This document shows, piece by piece, positions 19,648-28,984 of a stretch of DNA of 64,000 bases. The stretch is from NCBI GenBank assembly GCA_934216615.1, contig CAKQCB010000001.1, forward strand, positions 248,001 through 312,000, in the 5' to 3' direction. Below the pieces are notes generated by a model. That model worked only from the letters and a program-made list of their open reading frames with translations, ran no database searches and had not been told where the DNA came from. A program made the position numbers and the translations under genes. Source of the stretch: an uncultured Anaerolineae bacterium. Lineage in GTDB: Bacteria > Chloroflexota > Anaerolineae > Aggregatilineales > Phototrophicaceae. How positions within the stretch are numbered: the first letter of the stretch is position 1; the number at the start of each line of letters is the position of its first letter.

Positions 19648-19672
19648 GGCTTTGAATAGAGTTTGGCGTGGG

Positions 19673-20110
19673 TTACTGCGCCATTTTATGGAGTTTTTCC
19701 AGCGCTTGAAGCGCCTTTTCACTATCAGCCGTCGGCACCAAAAGATGATCTCGACTGAAAGCACCCATGGGAATGACCGAAATTCCGCTTTCGGCTAAGG
19801 CTTTGGTGATGAGGGCCATGAAGCCCACAAGGGTGTCTTCTAGCACAATGTCGATGGTGATGAGGCGGTATGTCAACCGTGAGGCGGTCGCACCTTGTAG
19901 ACGTTGATTGTATTCTTGAAAATCTTCCGTGCTTAAGATGAACGTGACTTCATCTTTATCGAAGATCAGGCCGCCAAACGGCTGACCGATTTCTGCAAAG
20001 ATTCCCGCTGCGGTGGTGAGTCGGTTTTTAGGCAGGGATAACAACAAATAATCCAGCCCATCGGTATAAAATTGGGCACGCTTTAACACTTGAAGTGGGG
20101 TTTGGCTCAT
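19673..20110 (-). CDS. ACT-domain protein
   Basis: A 145-residue soluble protein with one or two ACT-like folds. The second half (about residues 75-145) has the family pattern of a hydrophobic strand, the helix GFMALITKALAESGI, then SVIPMGAFSRDHLLVP. ACT domains usually sense amino acids. The gene lies 5 bases downstream of a SerK/SbnI-like gene, which fits a role in serine or related amino-acid metabolism, but that link is inference. Confidence 0.72.
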   Translation of the reverse strand: MSQTPLQVLKRAQFYTDGLDYLLLSLPKNRLTTAAGIFAEIGQPFGGLIFDKDEVTFILSTEDFQEYNQRLQGATASRLTYRLITIDIVLEDTLVGFMALITKALAESGISVIPMGAFSRDHLLVPTADSEKALQALEKLHKMAQ

Positions 20111-20115
20111 GTCAG

Positions 20116-20919
20116 TTACTCATCAAATTGATAGGTCGATTCCGCATAATACCGCACATTACGGTTGACCAGTTTTTCTCGCATCCAATTCTTCAGGAAA
20201 GTATTCTTCTGTTCAAGGGTCTGTGTCGTGTCACGCAAGAGATCAATCGGAAAATTCACACGGATGGCGCGCCCCTGCACAATATGACGACTGACGCCGG
20301 ACGGCAAATACATCCTGAGTTTGGCCGCTTCGATCACATCTTGCGGTTGAACAGGACGAAATTTCACCAGCGCGATGCCGTCTGGGTAGAGGTCCCAACA
20401 GAGGTTTGCATCATTTTCAACCGTTCGATGTAGATGCGCATGTTTTTGATACAGCCGAACGATGTCACGAAATAGCGTGTTACGGTGTTCTCGTTCAGGA
20501 CGAGCCGAACCGACTTGGATTGAATCCCCACGTTTTAAATGGAGCTGAAGAATCGCCATATCGTCAGGCGCATTGAGCGTGATGTTGTTCAGGTGACTTA
20601 ATGCGTCAAGAAAGAGCGATTCTTGCCAATGCGCAACGATATGATTCCATGTGTCGAGCGTCACCTGACCCTCATCATAATGTACGACTTGCACCAAGAT
20701 ATGAGGATATTCCAGCGCAGAAAAGGCGTGGGCGCGGTTTGCTCCATCTAGTATGACGTAGTCATGTTCGTTCATCGGGGTGACGATAGGGGGATTAATC
20801 ATCAATTTTTCGGTGCGTAACCGCTCAATCAAGGGGATTGAACGTTGGTGATCATGGTCTTCGTGAGCGTGTAAGTGTTGGATCGGGACAATTTTTAAGT
20901 CGGGCGTGGGGACAGTCAC
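20116..20919 (-). CDS. ParB/sulfiredoxin-fold protein, SerK/SbnI-like
   Basis: The GTG at 20919 is preferred because AAAAGGG lies 7 bases upstream; an in-frame TTG at 20970 would add 17 residues but has no ribosome site. The N-terminal ParB/Srx-like domain has VPIQHLHAHEDHD, then NPPIVTPM, then the nucleotide-binding ILDGANRAHAFSAL. That order matches free-serine kinases (SerK, SbnI) better than chromosome-partition ParB. Such enzymes phosphorylate L-serine with ADP or ATP. The adjacent ACT-domain gene, 5 bases downstream, supports an amino-acid role. No siderophore genes are present. A degenerate ParB-like regulator remains possible. Confidence 0.65.
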   Translation of the reverse strand: MTVPTPDLKIVPIQHLHAHEDHDHQRSIPLIERLRTEKLMINPPIVTPMNEHDYVILDGANRAHAFSALEYPHILVQVVHYDEGQVTLDTWNHIVAHWQESLFLDALSHLNNITLNAPDDMAILQLHLKRGDSIQVGSARPEREHRNTLFRDIVRLYQKHAHLHRTVENDANLCWDLYPDGIALVKFRPVQPQDVIEAAKLRMYLPSGVSRHIVQGRAIRVNFPIDLLRDTTQTLEQKNTFLKNWMREKLVNRNVRYYAESTYQFDE

Positions 20920-21371
20920 AGCGTTACCCTTTTCTGGCTGCTGAACCGATAGATAGAAGGACTGCTTCAATCATCTATTTACTCTTTTGATTTACAGGGC
21001 GGATATTCAGAGCTTCATTAAAAGTAACAAACTCAGAGGGCTTGTACAATAAATCCAATATCGTATTGGTTGCATTTTAGATAGTTTGACTAAATGTACT
21101 CAATGGGGTGAAAAGATACTTTCGTTGAGGCATTTTAAAAATACCCCAATGAAAATCATTGTGTGCATACTTACGGATTGCTGAGTGCCACTAAAAATAA
21201 GAGCTGTGCAGGTGATCGATATATCCAGTAGTAAAGTTGGGTTCACTATCGGGGAAAAGTGAGGACTGGACAACTCAAGCTGATTAAAAATGGCAAAGGC
21301 ACACGTCTATAAACCCGCTACAATAACAAGCTGTAAGCCGATGTAAACTGTAATTTCTTAAGGAAGAATCT
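20920..21371. other. Long intergenic stretch without a convincing gene
   Basis: About 450 bases between divergent genes. No open frame, tRNA or hairpin terminator is convincing. A 15-base palindrome, CCAATA-tcg-TATTGG at 21055-21069, stands out. The last 15 bases hold the AAGGA ribosome site of the Nudix gene. The region is AT-rich and may contain decayed coding sequence or unseen regulatory RNA. Confidence 0.5.
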
Positions 21372-21881
21372 ATGGGTGCTCAACAACAAGGGGCCAACGC
21401 GATTGATGGTCGTTGGTTATGTATACCGAGGACGTTGTGTTTCGTGCGGAATGGGGATGATGTTTTGTTATTAAAACGTGCTCCTCACAAACGCATTTTC
21501 CCGAATCAATACAACGGGCTAGGGGGGCATATTGAACGTGATGAAGACCCCATCACCAGCGCGCACCGTGAAATATTAGAGGAAACAGGCCTTAGGGTAG
21601 ATCACGTTCGCTTACGAGCAATCTATAACGTCGATGCAGGCGAAGCGACAGGGATCATTTTGTTTGTGTTCACGGCATGGAGCCAGTCGCGCGACGTGGT
21701 GGACAGTGAAGAGGGCACTTTGTATTGGGTTCCGCTTGATCAAATCAACACGCTTGATATTGTCGAAGATTTGAGCGTGATCGTCCCGCGCGTGCTCGCC
21801 ATGCAAAATGACGACCCACCCTTGTTTGTGCACGTCAGCTACGATGATGCCGACCAACTTCAAATGCGTTTTGCAGAGTAA
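21372..21881 (+). CDS. Nudix hydrolase
   Basis: A 169-residue Nudix protein. The Nudix box is complete from GHIERDED through HREILEETGL (about residues 55-77), with the acidic metal-binding residues intact. The fold and length resemble MutT-type nucleotide pyrophosphatases, which clean oxidised nucleotides or hydrolyse nucleoside-diphosphate derivatives. The substrate cannot be told from sequence. AAGGA lies about 5 bases before the start. The next gene starts 6 bases after its stop. Confidence 0.87.
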   Translation: MGAQQQGANAIDGRWLCIPRTLCFVRNGDDVLLLKRAPHKRIFPNQYNGLGGHIERDEDPITSAHREILEETGLRVDHVRLRAIYNVDAGEATGIILFVFTAWSQSRDVVDSEEGTLYWVPLDQINTLDIVEDLSVIVPRVLAMQNDDPPLFVHVSYDDADQLQMRFAE

Positions 21882-21887
21882 ACCCTG

Positions 21888-22310
21888 ATGACTGATATGA
21901 CAACGATCAACGAGCCTGAAACCCTAACCGCAGAAACTACCCCCTCTGGATTGGGGCGCCGTTTAGGTTGCGGGGCAGTTATCTTCATGTGGCTCATCTG
22001 TTTTTTGATTCCGTGTGCGGTAGTGGGTGTGGTTTCACAAGGCGGGCTGGCGATTACGACAGGTGACCTTCCCAATCAGCAGTTCCGTTTGTGGTTGATT
22101 ATGGAACGACGGGAAGCAGGGTTGGGCATGCAAACCGCAACTGCGCATTACCGTGACGATGGCTTACAAGCCTGCCTAGATACCGAAATTCGCTTTTGGT
22201 TGTGGGATGGCGAAGGCCAACCTACACGGTATCGGGAACTTTATGAGCGGGAAACCGTCAATGACACATGGATGTATACTGCTGTAAATGAAGGTGACTG
22301 TCAGTTCTAA
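21888..22310 (+). CDS. Hypothetical single-pass membrane protein
   Basis: A 140-residue protein of unknown family. One membrane helix (about residues 27-52) follows a short cytoplasmic Thr-rich start. The remaining 90 residues are probably outside and include two Cys (in QACLDTE and GDCQF) that could pair. It begins 6 bases after the Nudix gene and is probably co-transcribed, although a shared function is not evident. Confidence 0.6.
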   Translation: MTDMTTINEPETLTAETTPSGLGRRLGCGAVIFMWLICFLIPCAVVGVVSQGGLAITTGDLPNQQFRLWLIMERREAGLGMQTATAHYRDDGLQACLDTEIRFWLWDGEGQPTRYRELYERETVNDTWMYTAVNEGDCQF

Positions 22311-22330
22311 GTGAGTCAGTTAGGGATTTC

Positions 22331-22633
22331 ATGGAAGGCGGAATGAATGTAGGGAATATCCTGCTCATCACACTCGGTGGATGTGGCCTGTGTGTTGTCG
22401 GGTTATTCTTGATCTTTGGGTTACAAATCGTCGCTATATTTATCGAAGGCTTCTCATCCCTTTTTGAGTTGTTCGCTTCGATTGTGGGCATCGGCCCTTT
22501 CGGTGGGTGCGGATGCTTATTCTTTCTGATTGTGTTATTGGCATGTGCTGGGATTGTGGTGTTCATCACATCTCAATTTACACACTGCGGAACCGAACTC
22601 GCGACCAATTTTTGTTCTCTGATTGGGCAATAA
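22331..22633 (+). CDS. Hypothetical small membrane protein, Cys/Gly-rich
   Basis: A 100-residue, highly hydrophobic protein with two or three membrane segments (about residues 9-50 and 58-82) and cysteines within and beside them (GGCGLCVVG, GGCGCLFF). It has no known motif. It follows the single-pass membrane protein gene by 20 bases and ends at a strong shared terminator. Confidence 0.5.
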   Translation: MEGGMNVGNILLITLGGCGLCVVGLFLIFGLQIVAIFIEGFSSLFELFASIVGIGPFGGCGCLFFLIVLLACAGIVVFITSQFTHCGTELATNFCSLIGQ

Positions 22634-22660
22634 AAAATCTCCAAACATTGGAGATTTTTT
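22632..22660. terminator. Bidirectional terminator between small membrane gene and sucD
   Basis: A perfect 13-base stem, A6-TCTCCAA at 22632-22644 and TTGGAGA-T6 at 22648-22660, with a 3-base loop. It lies between convergent genes and works in both directions. Confidence 0.9.
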
Positions 22661-22689
22661 ATTGATAGATGAGGAATAAGCGTTATCGA

Positions 22690-23547
22690 TTAGAGCAGTA
22701 AGTCAGGGATATGTTCTGGGTTGTCAGCAATCCGTGCGCCTGCCGCTTGTAACGCATCCATTTTTTCTTGAGCAGTGCCTTCGCCACCTTCAACAATCGC
22801 GCCTGCGTGACCCATACGGGTGCCTTCAGGGGCGCTGCGTCCGGCGATAAAAGCGACCACAGGTTTAGTCATCTTGGTCTTGATGAAATCTGCCGCGTCA
22901 ATTTCTGCACGCCCGCCGATTTCACCCATCAAAACCACTTTTTCAGTTTCGGGGTCATCTTCGAACATTTGCAGAACATCGACAAAGGTTGTCCCGATGA
23001 CAGGATCACCACCGATGCCGACACAGGTCGTTTGGCCGATGCCGCGCGCGCTCATGGCGTTGACGGTTTCGTAAGTGAGCGTCCCACTTTTAGAGACTAC
23101 ACCGACGTTTCCACGCTTGCCAATGTAGCCGGGCATAAAGCCGATCAAGGCTTCGCCGGGGGTGAGTAAGCCCGGGCAGTTCGGGCCGATCAAACGGCTG
23201 TTACTCTTCTTCAGGTATTCATAGACGCGCATCATGTCGCGCACGGGAATCCCTTCCGCGAGGCAAACGATCAATTCAATGCCCGCGTCGATGGATTCAA
23301 ACAACGCATCCGCCGCAAAGGCGGCTGGCACCAAAATCATAGAGCAGTTTGCGCCTGTCGCATCAGCAGCAGCTTTAACAGTATCAAAAACAGGTTTGTT
23401 ATGAACCCATTCGCCACCTTTGCCCGGCGTAACACCGCCGACGACATTGGTGCCATAGTCAATCATTTTTCCGGCATGGAAGGTGCCTTCACGTCCGGTG
23501 ATCCCTTGGATGATGACGCGGGTGTTCTTATCCGCAAGAATCGCCAT
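22690..23547 (-). CDS. sucD: Succinyl-CoA ligase, alpha subunit
   Basis: A 285-residue alpha subunit. The CoA-binding Rossmann start is present ([11 protein letters not shown]). The phosphohistidine region is intact ([20 protein letters not shown], with His in MGHAG). With SucC it interconverts succinyl-CoA and succinate with nucleotide phosphorylation in the TCA cycle. AAAGGAG precedes the start, and the start lies 2 bases after sucC, so the two are one operon. Confidence 0.96.
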   Translation of the reverse strand: MAILADKNTRVIIQGITGREGTFHAGKMIDYGTNVVGGVTPGKGGEWVHNKPVFDTVKAAADATGANCSMILVPAAFAADALFESIDAGIELIVCLAEGIPVRDMMRVYEYLKKSNSRLIGPNCPGLLTPGEALIGFMPGYIGKRGNVGVVSKSGTLTYETVNAMSARGIGQTTCVGIGGDPVIGTTFVDVLQMFEDDPETEKVVLMGEIGGRAEIDAADFIKTKMTKPVVAFIAGRSAPEGTRMGHAGAIVEGGEGTAQEKMDALQAAGARIADNPEHIPDLLL

Positions 23548-23549
23548 GT

Positions 23550-24707
23550 TTAGAGTTCTCCTTTTGCGGCAGCAATCGCCTTTTGTGCGCCTTCGGTGAG
23601 TGTGGCGGCACTGATGATATTGGGAATGTTGGCTTCATCAATGATCGCGCGACCTTCGGCAGAGTTTGTCCCTGCAAGGCGCACCACCATCGGAAGGTCA
23701 GTTTTGACTTCTTGGAGCGCGAGCAAAATACCACGCGCCACTTCATCACCGCGGGTGATGCCGCCGAAAATGTTGAACAAAATGGCTTTCACATTCACGT
23801 CCGACAAGATGATGCGCAGTGCCGCTGCAACGCGGTCAGCTTGAGCGCCACCGCCAATATCAAGGAAGTTGGCAGGGCCAATGTCGCCACCACCATACAG
23901 TTTAATCATGTCCATCGTGGTCATGGCTAAGCCTGCGCCGTTCACCATACAGCCAATTTGACCGTTGAGCTTGACGTAGGTTAAGCCTGCATCGCGCGCT
24001 TCGGTTTCAACTTTGGGTTCAGCTGATAAGTCACGTTGAGCTTCGATGTCTTTTTGACGATATAAGGCGTTGTCATCTACCGACATTTTGCCATCAAGGG
24101 CGATTAATGTTTCTTCTTTTGTAATGACGAGTGGGTTAATTTCTGCGAGGACAGCATCACTTTCGAGATAACACTTGTAAAGGGATTGGGCGATTTTGAC
24201 AAATTGGCTCCAATATTTACGCGGTAAGTTGATGCCGTTTGCGAGGTTACGTGCTTGGTAATCCCGCAGTCCCAACAAGGGGCTAATGTGTTCTTTGATG
24301 ATGGCGTTGGGGTTTTCCTTCGCAACAATTTCAATTTCAACCCCACCTTCAGCCGACGCCATCATGACGGGCTTTCCGGTGGTGCGGTCGTTGGTCACGC
24401 CGAGATAAATTTCTTTGTCAATATTGGCCGCAGGGTCGATGAGAACCTGATGTACCGTGTGACCTTTAATATCCATGCCAAGAATTTGTTTTCCTAATTC
24501 ACTGGCTTCTTCGCTGGTTTTTGCCAGTTTAATACCGCCTGCTTTGCCGCGTCCCCCAACTAATACTTGGGATTTTACCACGACAGGAAAACCGATCTCT
24601 TGCGCAATTGCAACAACTTCTTCAGGGGTTGTTGCAACTTTTCCCTGGGGTACAGGGATTCCATAAAGTCCAAAACGTTGTTTAGACTGGTATTCGTGAA
24701 GGTTCAC
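23550..24707 (-). CDS. sucC: Succinyl-CoA ligase, beta subunit
   Basis: The GTG at 24707, with GGAGG 7 bases upstream, gives the family start [10 protein letters not shown]; the frame stays open upstream, but that part does not fit. The 385-residue beta subunit carries an N-terminal ATP-grasp ([15 protein letters not shown]) and a C-terminal domain with [13 protein letters not shown]. It binds nucleotide and succinate and pairs with SucD just downstream. Together they form the substrate-level phosphorylation step of the TCA cycle. Confidence 0.96.
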   Translation of the reverse strand: MNLHEYQSKQRFGLYGIPVPQGKVATTPEEVVAIAQEIGFPVVVKSQVLVGGRGKAGGIKLAKTSEEASELGKQILGMDIKGHTVHQVLIDPAANIDKEIYLGVTNDRTTGKPVMMASAEGGVEIEIVAKENPNAIIKEHISPLLGLRDYQARNLANGINLPRKYWSQFVKIAQSLYKCYLESDAVLAEINPLVITKEETLIALDGKMSVDDNALYRQKDIEAQRDLSAEPKVETEARDAGLTYVKLNGQIGCMVNGAGLAMTTMDMIKLYGGGDIGPANFLDIGGGAQADRVAAALRIILSDVNVKAILFNIFGGITRGDEVARGILLALQEVKTDLPMVVRLAGTNSAEGRAIIDEANIPNIISAATLTEGAQKAIAAAKGEL

Positions 24708-24814
24708 CGAATAGCCTCCATAAGGTGTAGAGTGAAAACTTCGAAAGTGAAGTGAGAACAAAAGCACAGTAGGAAGTATATCCCTTTTAGGAACATGCTT
24801 CTATAGTGAGCGTT

Positions 24815-25108
24815 TTACAAAGTTTCGAATTCTTCTTGCAATATTTCAACATTCGGGTAGGAATCTTCTACCCATGTCATGATGCTTTGCAAAACTTGGT
24901 TCGTGTGCTGGCTCGAATTGCTCACAATTGCAAAGGCGATTTCTGCCGACTGCCATTCATCTTGCGCGCCAACTTCTGCTGTAGACGCATTAAATTGTTG
25001 ATGGGCGCGTTTTAAGAGTGGTTGAATGGTCGAACGTTTTTCTTTTAATGAATACACTTCAGGTAAGTGTAAATGAAGCGTTAAGACGCCAACAATCGCA
25101 CGGGCCAT
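24815..25108 (-). CDS. DUF503 (YlxP-like) protein
   Basis: A 97-residue protein of the DUF503/YlxP family, with the typical start VGVLTLHLHLPEVYSLKEKR and an AEVGAQDEWQ segment. The family has a ferredoxin-like fold and often lies near translation genes such as rbfA and nusA, possibly binding RNA. Here it stands alone 107 bases upstream of sucC. GAGG precedes the ATG. Confidence 0.85.
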   Translation of the reverse strand: MARAIVGVLTLHLHLPEVYSLKEKRSTIQPLLKRAHQQFNASTAEVGAQDEWQSAEIAFAIVSNSSQHTNQVLQSIMTWVEDSYPNVEILQEEFETL

Positions 25109-25376
25109 AGCGTTATTACCTCAACGAACAATACTGGTTAAACGGAATGGGATGTATGTGTCGATCACAGTCTAACGTTCCATGTCGTGATTGAATATCC
25201 CTAAATTTTATTTCTCCATTTCTTGCCTATGGTGGTAAGATCACTAGAAGGTACTGTACGACCTTAAATTTGTAGACAGTGTTTGTCCTGATGTGGTAGA
25301 CTGGCAACAGTTTGACTCGCCTAAAAAATTGTACATTGTTCTCTTACAACCACCACCATACTTCTGGGGAGCTGGG

Positions 25377-26999
25377 ATGAAAAAATCATTTTTGATGCGC
25401 CGACCTCTCATTGTTTGTTTTTTACTTACGTTGATTTTGGGTGCAATTTCTACCAGTGCTCAAAGCGGAAACTTGCTATCTAACCCGGGCTTTGAAGCAC
25501 CTTTTAGCTCTTTTCCGGGTGAACCTGCAATGCTCGTCGCGCAGGGCTGGACCCCATGGTACGTCCCCAAATCTGCTGGACAGTCTTTATCTGAAAACAC
25601 ACAACCGGAATATTATCCTGCTTCGGACACCGAAAACGGGTTAGGGGTTCCGCGCATTTTAAATGGTGCAGAAGCACAACAATTTTTATCTTTCTTCGCG
25701 ACCCATACGGGGGGCGTGTACCAACGTGTGACAGGCATTACCAGCGGCGCATCGTTGCGCTTTAGCGTGATGGCTTACATTTGGTCTACCAGCTTCGAAA
25801 ATATGGACTTGAGCGAAGATGATGGCGGTGTCGTCGTCCAAGTGGGCATTGACCCCACGGGGGGAACAGACGGAACGAGCGCGAATATCGTTTGGTCTAC
25901 CGCCGTAGCAGGGCAATATGATTCTTATTTTGAATATAGTGTGAATACAACCGCGCAAGGAAATGCGGTCACGGTTTTTGTCCGTTCCACCATTTCCGCA
26001 CCTGTGCGTTATAACAATATTTATCTGGATGATGCATCTTTGACGGTTGCAGGCAGTGGGGGAGCGACCAGCGTTCCCGCGACAACAGTTGCCCCTGTCG
26101 CCACAACCCAAGCCCCTACACAGTCTCAAGCGACTACTGTCCCTGTGACAACCGTTGCCCCAACCGCAACGACGCAAGCGCCTGTCGCAACCACCGTTGT
26201 TCCCACAAGCGCAGGCCCAACAGTTGAACAAGGCACGGCGATTCCGCCGACCAATACCCCTCTGCCTACCAATACATCAATTCCGGTAACGCCGACCATG
26301 ACCCCCACCGTGGATCGTGGCATGTTCCCGCAAGAAGTGGTTTATGTGGTGCAACGAGGTGATACGGTGGTTCGCATCGCCGAACGCTTTGGTAGCTCCA
26401 TCGAGGCGGTGATTTCGGCTAACGGTTTGAATGCCAACGGCCTGATCTTCGTCGGCCAAACGTTAATCATCCCCGTGCGTGATGCCAGCGTCGCCACCTT
26501 GGTGCCCACTGTTGCCGCGCCGACCTTTGTTCCAACGGCTGTGCCGACAAGCCAATTGGTGGTTCCTACCTTATTCATTCCAACGCCTGTCTCTCAACTG
26601 CCACCTTCAACCGCTCCAGTATCGACGTATGTGATTCAACCCGGCGACACGTTGTACTTGATCGCGGTGCGGTTCAATACCACCATCACCACACTGGCGC
26701 GCTTGAATAACATCGTCAACCCGAACGTGATCTATTGGGGACAACGGATCAACGTGCCTTCTGGCGCGAACACGGGGGTTCCACCCGTTGCAACGGCTGT
26801 GATCTTCCCAACGGCCTCTGGCCCTCTGCCCCCGACGGTCACCGCTGGCCCCTCCCTACGTGTGTACCGTGTTCAACCCGGCGACACGCTCTACCGTATT
26901 TCACTGGTCTTTGGGGTGTCGATCCAACGGTTAGTTCAATTGAACGGTTTGCCCAATCCTGATCGTATCTTTGTCGGGCAGTTGATTGTGGTGCCATGA
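25377..26999 (+). CDS. Secreted protein with three LysM domains
   Basis: The start is set at the ATG at 25377 (GGGGAG upstream), which opens a clear signal peptide (MKKSFLMRRPLIVCFLL, cleavage near TSAQS). The 540-residue product has an N-terminal jelly-roll-like domain (about residues 32-225, starting NLLSNPGFE), a Thr/Ala/Pro linker, then three LysM units near residues 320, 420 and 495, each with a YVVQRGDT-type start. LysM binds peptidoglycan-like glycans. The jelly-roll may bind another sugar. No catalytic domain is seen, so it is probably a wall-attached binding protein. The next gene overlaps its end by 4 bases. Confidence 0.82.
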   Translation: MKKSFLMRRPLIVCFLLTLILGAISTSAQSGNLLSNPGFEAPFSSFPGEPAMLVAQGWTPWYVPKSAGQSLSENTQPEYYPASDTENGLGVPRILNGAEAQQFLSFFATHTGGVYQRVTGITSGASLRFSVMAYIWSTSFENMDLSEDDGGVVVQVGIDPTGGTDGTSANIVWSTAVAGQYDSYFEYSVNTTAQGNAVTVFVRSTISAPVRYNNIYLDDASLTVAGSGGATSVPATTVAPVATTQAPTQSQATTVPVTTVAPTATTQAPVATTVVPTSAGPTVEQGTAIPPTNTPLPTNTSIPVTPTMTPTVDRGMFPQEVVYVVQRGDTVVRIAERFGSSIEAVISANGLNANGLIFVGQTLIIPVRDASVATLVPTVAAPTFVPTAVPTSQLVVPTLFIPTPVSQLPPSTAPVSTYVIQPGDTLYLIAVRFNTTITTLARLNNIVNPNVIYWGQRINVPSGANTGVPPVATAVIFPTASGPLPPTVTAGPSLRVYRVQPGDTLYRISLVFGVSIQRLVQLNGLPNPDRIFVGQLIVVP

Positions 27000-27370
27000 G
27001 TAAATATCACGTCATTCAAAATGCCAACACGGGGTCTCTCGTGTTGGCAAAAGCGAAAGTGTGTGACACCTTTTGGAGTCACTTCAAAGGCTTACAACTC
27101 GTTCGGCACCTGCCTGAAGATGAAGGCTTGTTATTTGTGTGCGACGGTGAAAACCGAACACAAACAGCAATCCACATGTTTTTTATGTTATTCAGCATCG
27201 GCGTAGTTTGGATGGACGCCTCTGGCGTCGTCGTGGATAAACAGCTCGCGAAGCCATGGCGACCCTATTATGCGCCTGCGAAACCTGCTCAATATTTCAT
27301 CGAGGCGAAGCCTAGCATTTTAGAGCGCGTTCAAATAGGTGATACATTGCAGTTCGATCAGTCATCGTAG
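26996..27370 (+). CDS. DUF192 family protein
   Basis: A 124-residue DUF192 protein. Family features visible are the FKGLQLVRHLPEDEGLLF segment, the FFMLFSIGVVWMD strand, then KPWRPYYAPA and PAQYFIEAKPS. The function of the family is unknown. Its start overlaps the LysM gene's stop (ATGA) and it ends 10 bases before the M23 peptidase gene, so three genes are linked. The usual family tryptophan-methionine motif FWMKNT is changed to MFFMLF here. Confidence 0.8.
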   Translation: MSKYHVIQNANTGSLVLAKAKVCDTFWSHFKGLQLVRHLPEDEGLLFVCDGENRTQTAIHMFFMLFSIGVVWMDASGVVVDKQLAKPWRPYYAPAKPAQYFIEAKPSILERVQIGDTLQFDQSS

Positions 27371-27380
27371 CATAAGGTTT

Positions 27381-28901
27381 ATGATCAAAATTCGACATTC
27401 ATTTTGGACTGTGCTCATTATGAGCGCAGTCCTGTTTTCTAGCGGATGGGTTACTGCACAAGAACCTACGCCATCTTCTCCCTTGATTCATATCGTGCAA
27501 ACGGGCGAGAATATCTTCCAAATTGCGCGGATGTACAATGTTCCGGCCGAAGTTTTAGCACAGGCCAATGGGATTATTAACCCCACTAATATGCGGGTTG
27601 GGCAGCAGCTCATCATCCCTGTAGATGGGGGGACAGCGCCCATGATATTACCCACAGTGACCCCCTCTTTTTCAGTAACCGAACACGTCATTCAAGCAGG
27701 GGAATCCTTGCAGATCATCGCGGATTTATATGGCGTCACCGTTGCCGAAATCATCCAATGGAATAGCCTCGCCAACCCAGATTTTATTTATGCGGGGCAA
27801 ACCTTGCGGATTCAAATTCCCTTTTTTCCGCCAACCGCAACCCCACCCCCACCGCCACAAGTCATCACGCCATCGGTGACACGTTCCGCCTCTTTGATGG
27901 GGGATATTCAACCTATTACCGTATCGCATACGATTATGAGTGGGGACACGCTCTCGCGGATTGCGACCTTGTATGGGGTGAAGATGGAGGATATTGTCGC
28001 GGCCAACGGCATCACAAACCCAACGTTGATCTTTGCGGGACAAGTGATCACGGTTCCGAATGTGATCGCCCCACAGTATTCGGCTGAGTTACCGCCCCTT
28101 GTCCAATCTTTAGATGTGTTACCGGTGGTGTTGATCGAAGGTCAAACCGCGCGTTTCCGTGTGACGACCGCGACCCCATTACAACTCACAGGGACTTTCT
28201 TAGACCGTGACATCAATTTTATGACGGATGAGACAGGGCTAATCTATACCGCATTTGTCGGGGTTCCTGTAGGCACCTCTGCCGATTTATACACGCTCAA
28301 ACTTGATGTTGCGTTGGCCGATGGTGCGCAAGCATCCGCCGATATTAATCTAAATATCGTTTCAGGAAATTATGCGTTAGAGACAATTCAACTGTTAGAG
28401 GACCGTACCGGATTGTTAGAGGCCAGCGTAGAAGATGCTGAAATGCAAATTCTGCGGCAGGTGATGTCACGCTTTACGCCCGAACGCTATTTCATTGGCA
28501 TGTTTCGTTTACCCTCACAAGCAGATGTTTCATCTACGTTTGGGAATACACGCTCTTATAATGGCGGTGAGTTTTCACGGATTCATTCTGGGACTGATTT
28601 TGGGGCGGTCCCCGGCACCCCGATCATGGCGCCTGCTGCTGGGCAAGTCGTCTTAGCTGACACGTTGAATGTACGTGGTGTTGCGACGGTTTTGGATCAT
28701 GGATGGGGCATCTACAGCGGGTATTGGCATCAAACAGAGCGAAATGTACAGTTAGGGGACATGGTTCAATTGGGACAGGTAATTGGGACGGTCGGCAATA
28801 CGGGCCGTGTCTCTGGCCCACATCTCCATTGGGAAATTTGGGTGAACGGCGTGCCTGTTGACCCCATGCAGTGGATCGTGACTGACTTCTTCGCTCCCTG
28901 A
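27381..28901 (+). CDS. Secreted LysM-M23 peptidoglycan endopeptidase
   Basis: The start is at the ATG at 27381, giving a signal peptide with cleavage near VTAQEP; upstream in-frame residues do not fit. The 506-residue enzyme has three LysM domains (starting near residues 36, 95 and 180), a beta-rich middle part (about 225-370), then an M23 zinc peptidase (about 385-500). The metal and catalytic motifs are intact: HSGTD (HxxxD) and HLHWE (HxH). It should cut peptidoglycan cross-bridges outside the cell. It shares a cluster with another triple-LysM protein, suggesting a common wall-remodelling role. Confidence 0.9.
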   Translation: MIKIRHSFWTVLIMSAVLFSSGWVTAQEPTPSSPLIHIVQTGENIFQIARMYNVPAEVLAQANGIINPTNMRVGQQLIIPVDGGTAPMILPTVTPSFSVTEHVIQAGESLQIIADLYGVTVAEIIQWNSLANPDFIYAGQTLRIQIPFFPPTATPPPPPQVITPSVTRSASLMGDIQPITVSHTIMSGDTLSRIATLYGVKMEDIVAANGITNPTLIFAGQVITVPNVIAPQYSAELPPLVQSLDVLPVVLIEGQTARFRVTTATPLQLTGTFLDRDINFMTDETGLIYTAFVGVPVGTSADLYTLKLDVALADGAQASADINLNIVSGNYALETIQLLEDRTGLLEASVEDAEMQILRQVMSRFTPERYFIGMFRLPSQADVSSTFGNTRSYNGGEFSRIHSGTDFGAVPGTPIMAPAAGQVVLADTLNVRGVATVLDHGWGIYSGYWHQTERNVQLGDMVQLGQVIGTVGNTGRVSGPHLHWEIWVNGVPVDPMQWIVTDFFAP

Positions 28902-28927
28902 AATTCGCACGTTCAATCCTGATAAAT

Positions 28928-28966
28928 AAAAAAGGCAATCCATACACAGTACGGACTGCCTTTTTT
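28928..28966. terminator. Bidirectional terminator after the M23 peptidase gene
   Basis: A6-GGCA at 28928-28937 pairs with TGCC-T6 at 28957-28966. Inner TCC/GGA and TAC/GTA pairs extend the stem across single mismatches. It sits between convergent genes and can serve both. Confidence 0.85.
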
Positions 28967-28984
28967 AGTGCTTCTTAACCTATT

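Noticed and set aside
20116..20919. Chromosome-partition ParB
   Set aside because: There is no parA, no parS-like site was noticed, no helix-turn-helix domain follows, and the loop order fits SerK/SbnI better.
25686..26578. Antisense open frames across the Thr/Pro linker of the LysM gene
   Set aside because: Low-complexity repeats on the coding strand leave the other strand free of stops; no ribosome site or domain was seen.
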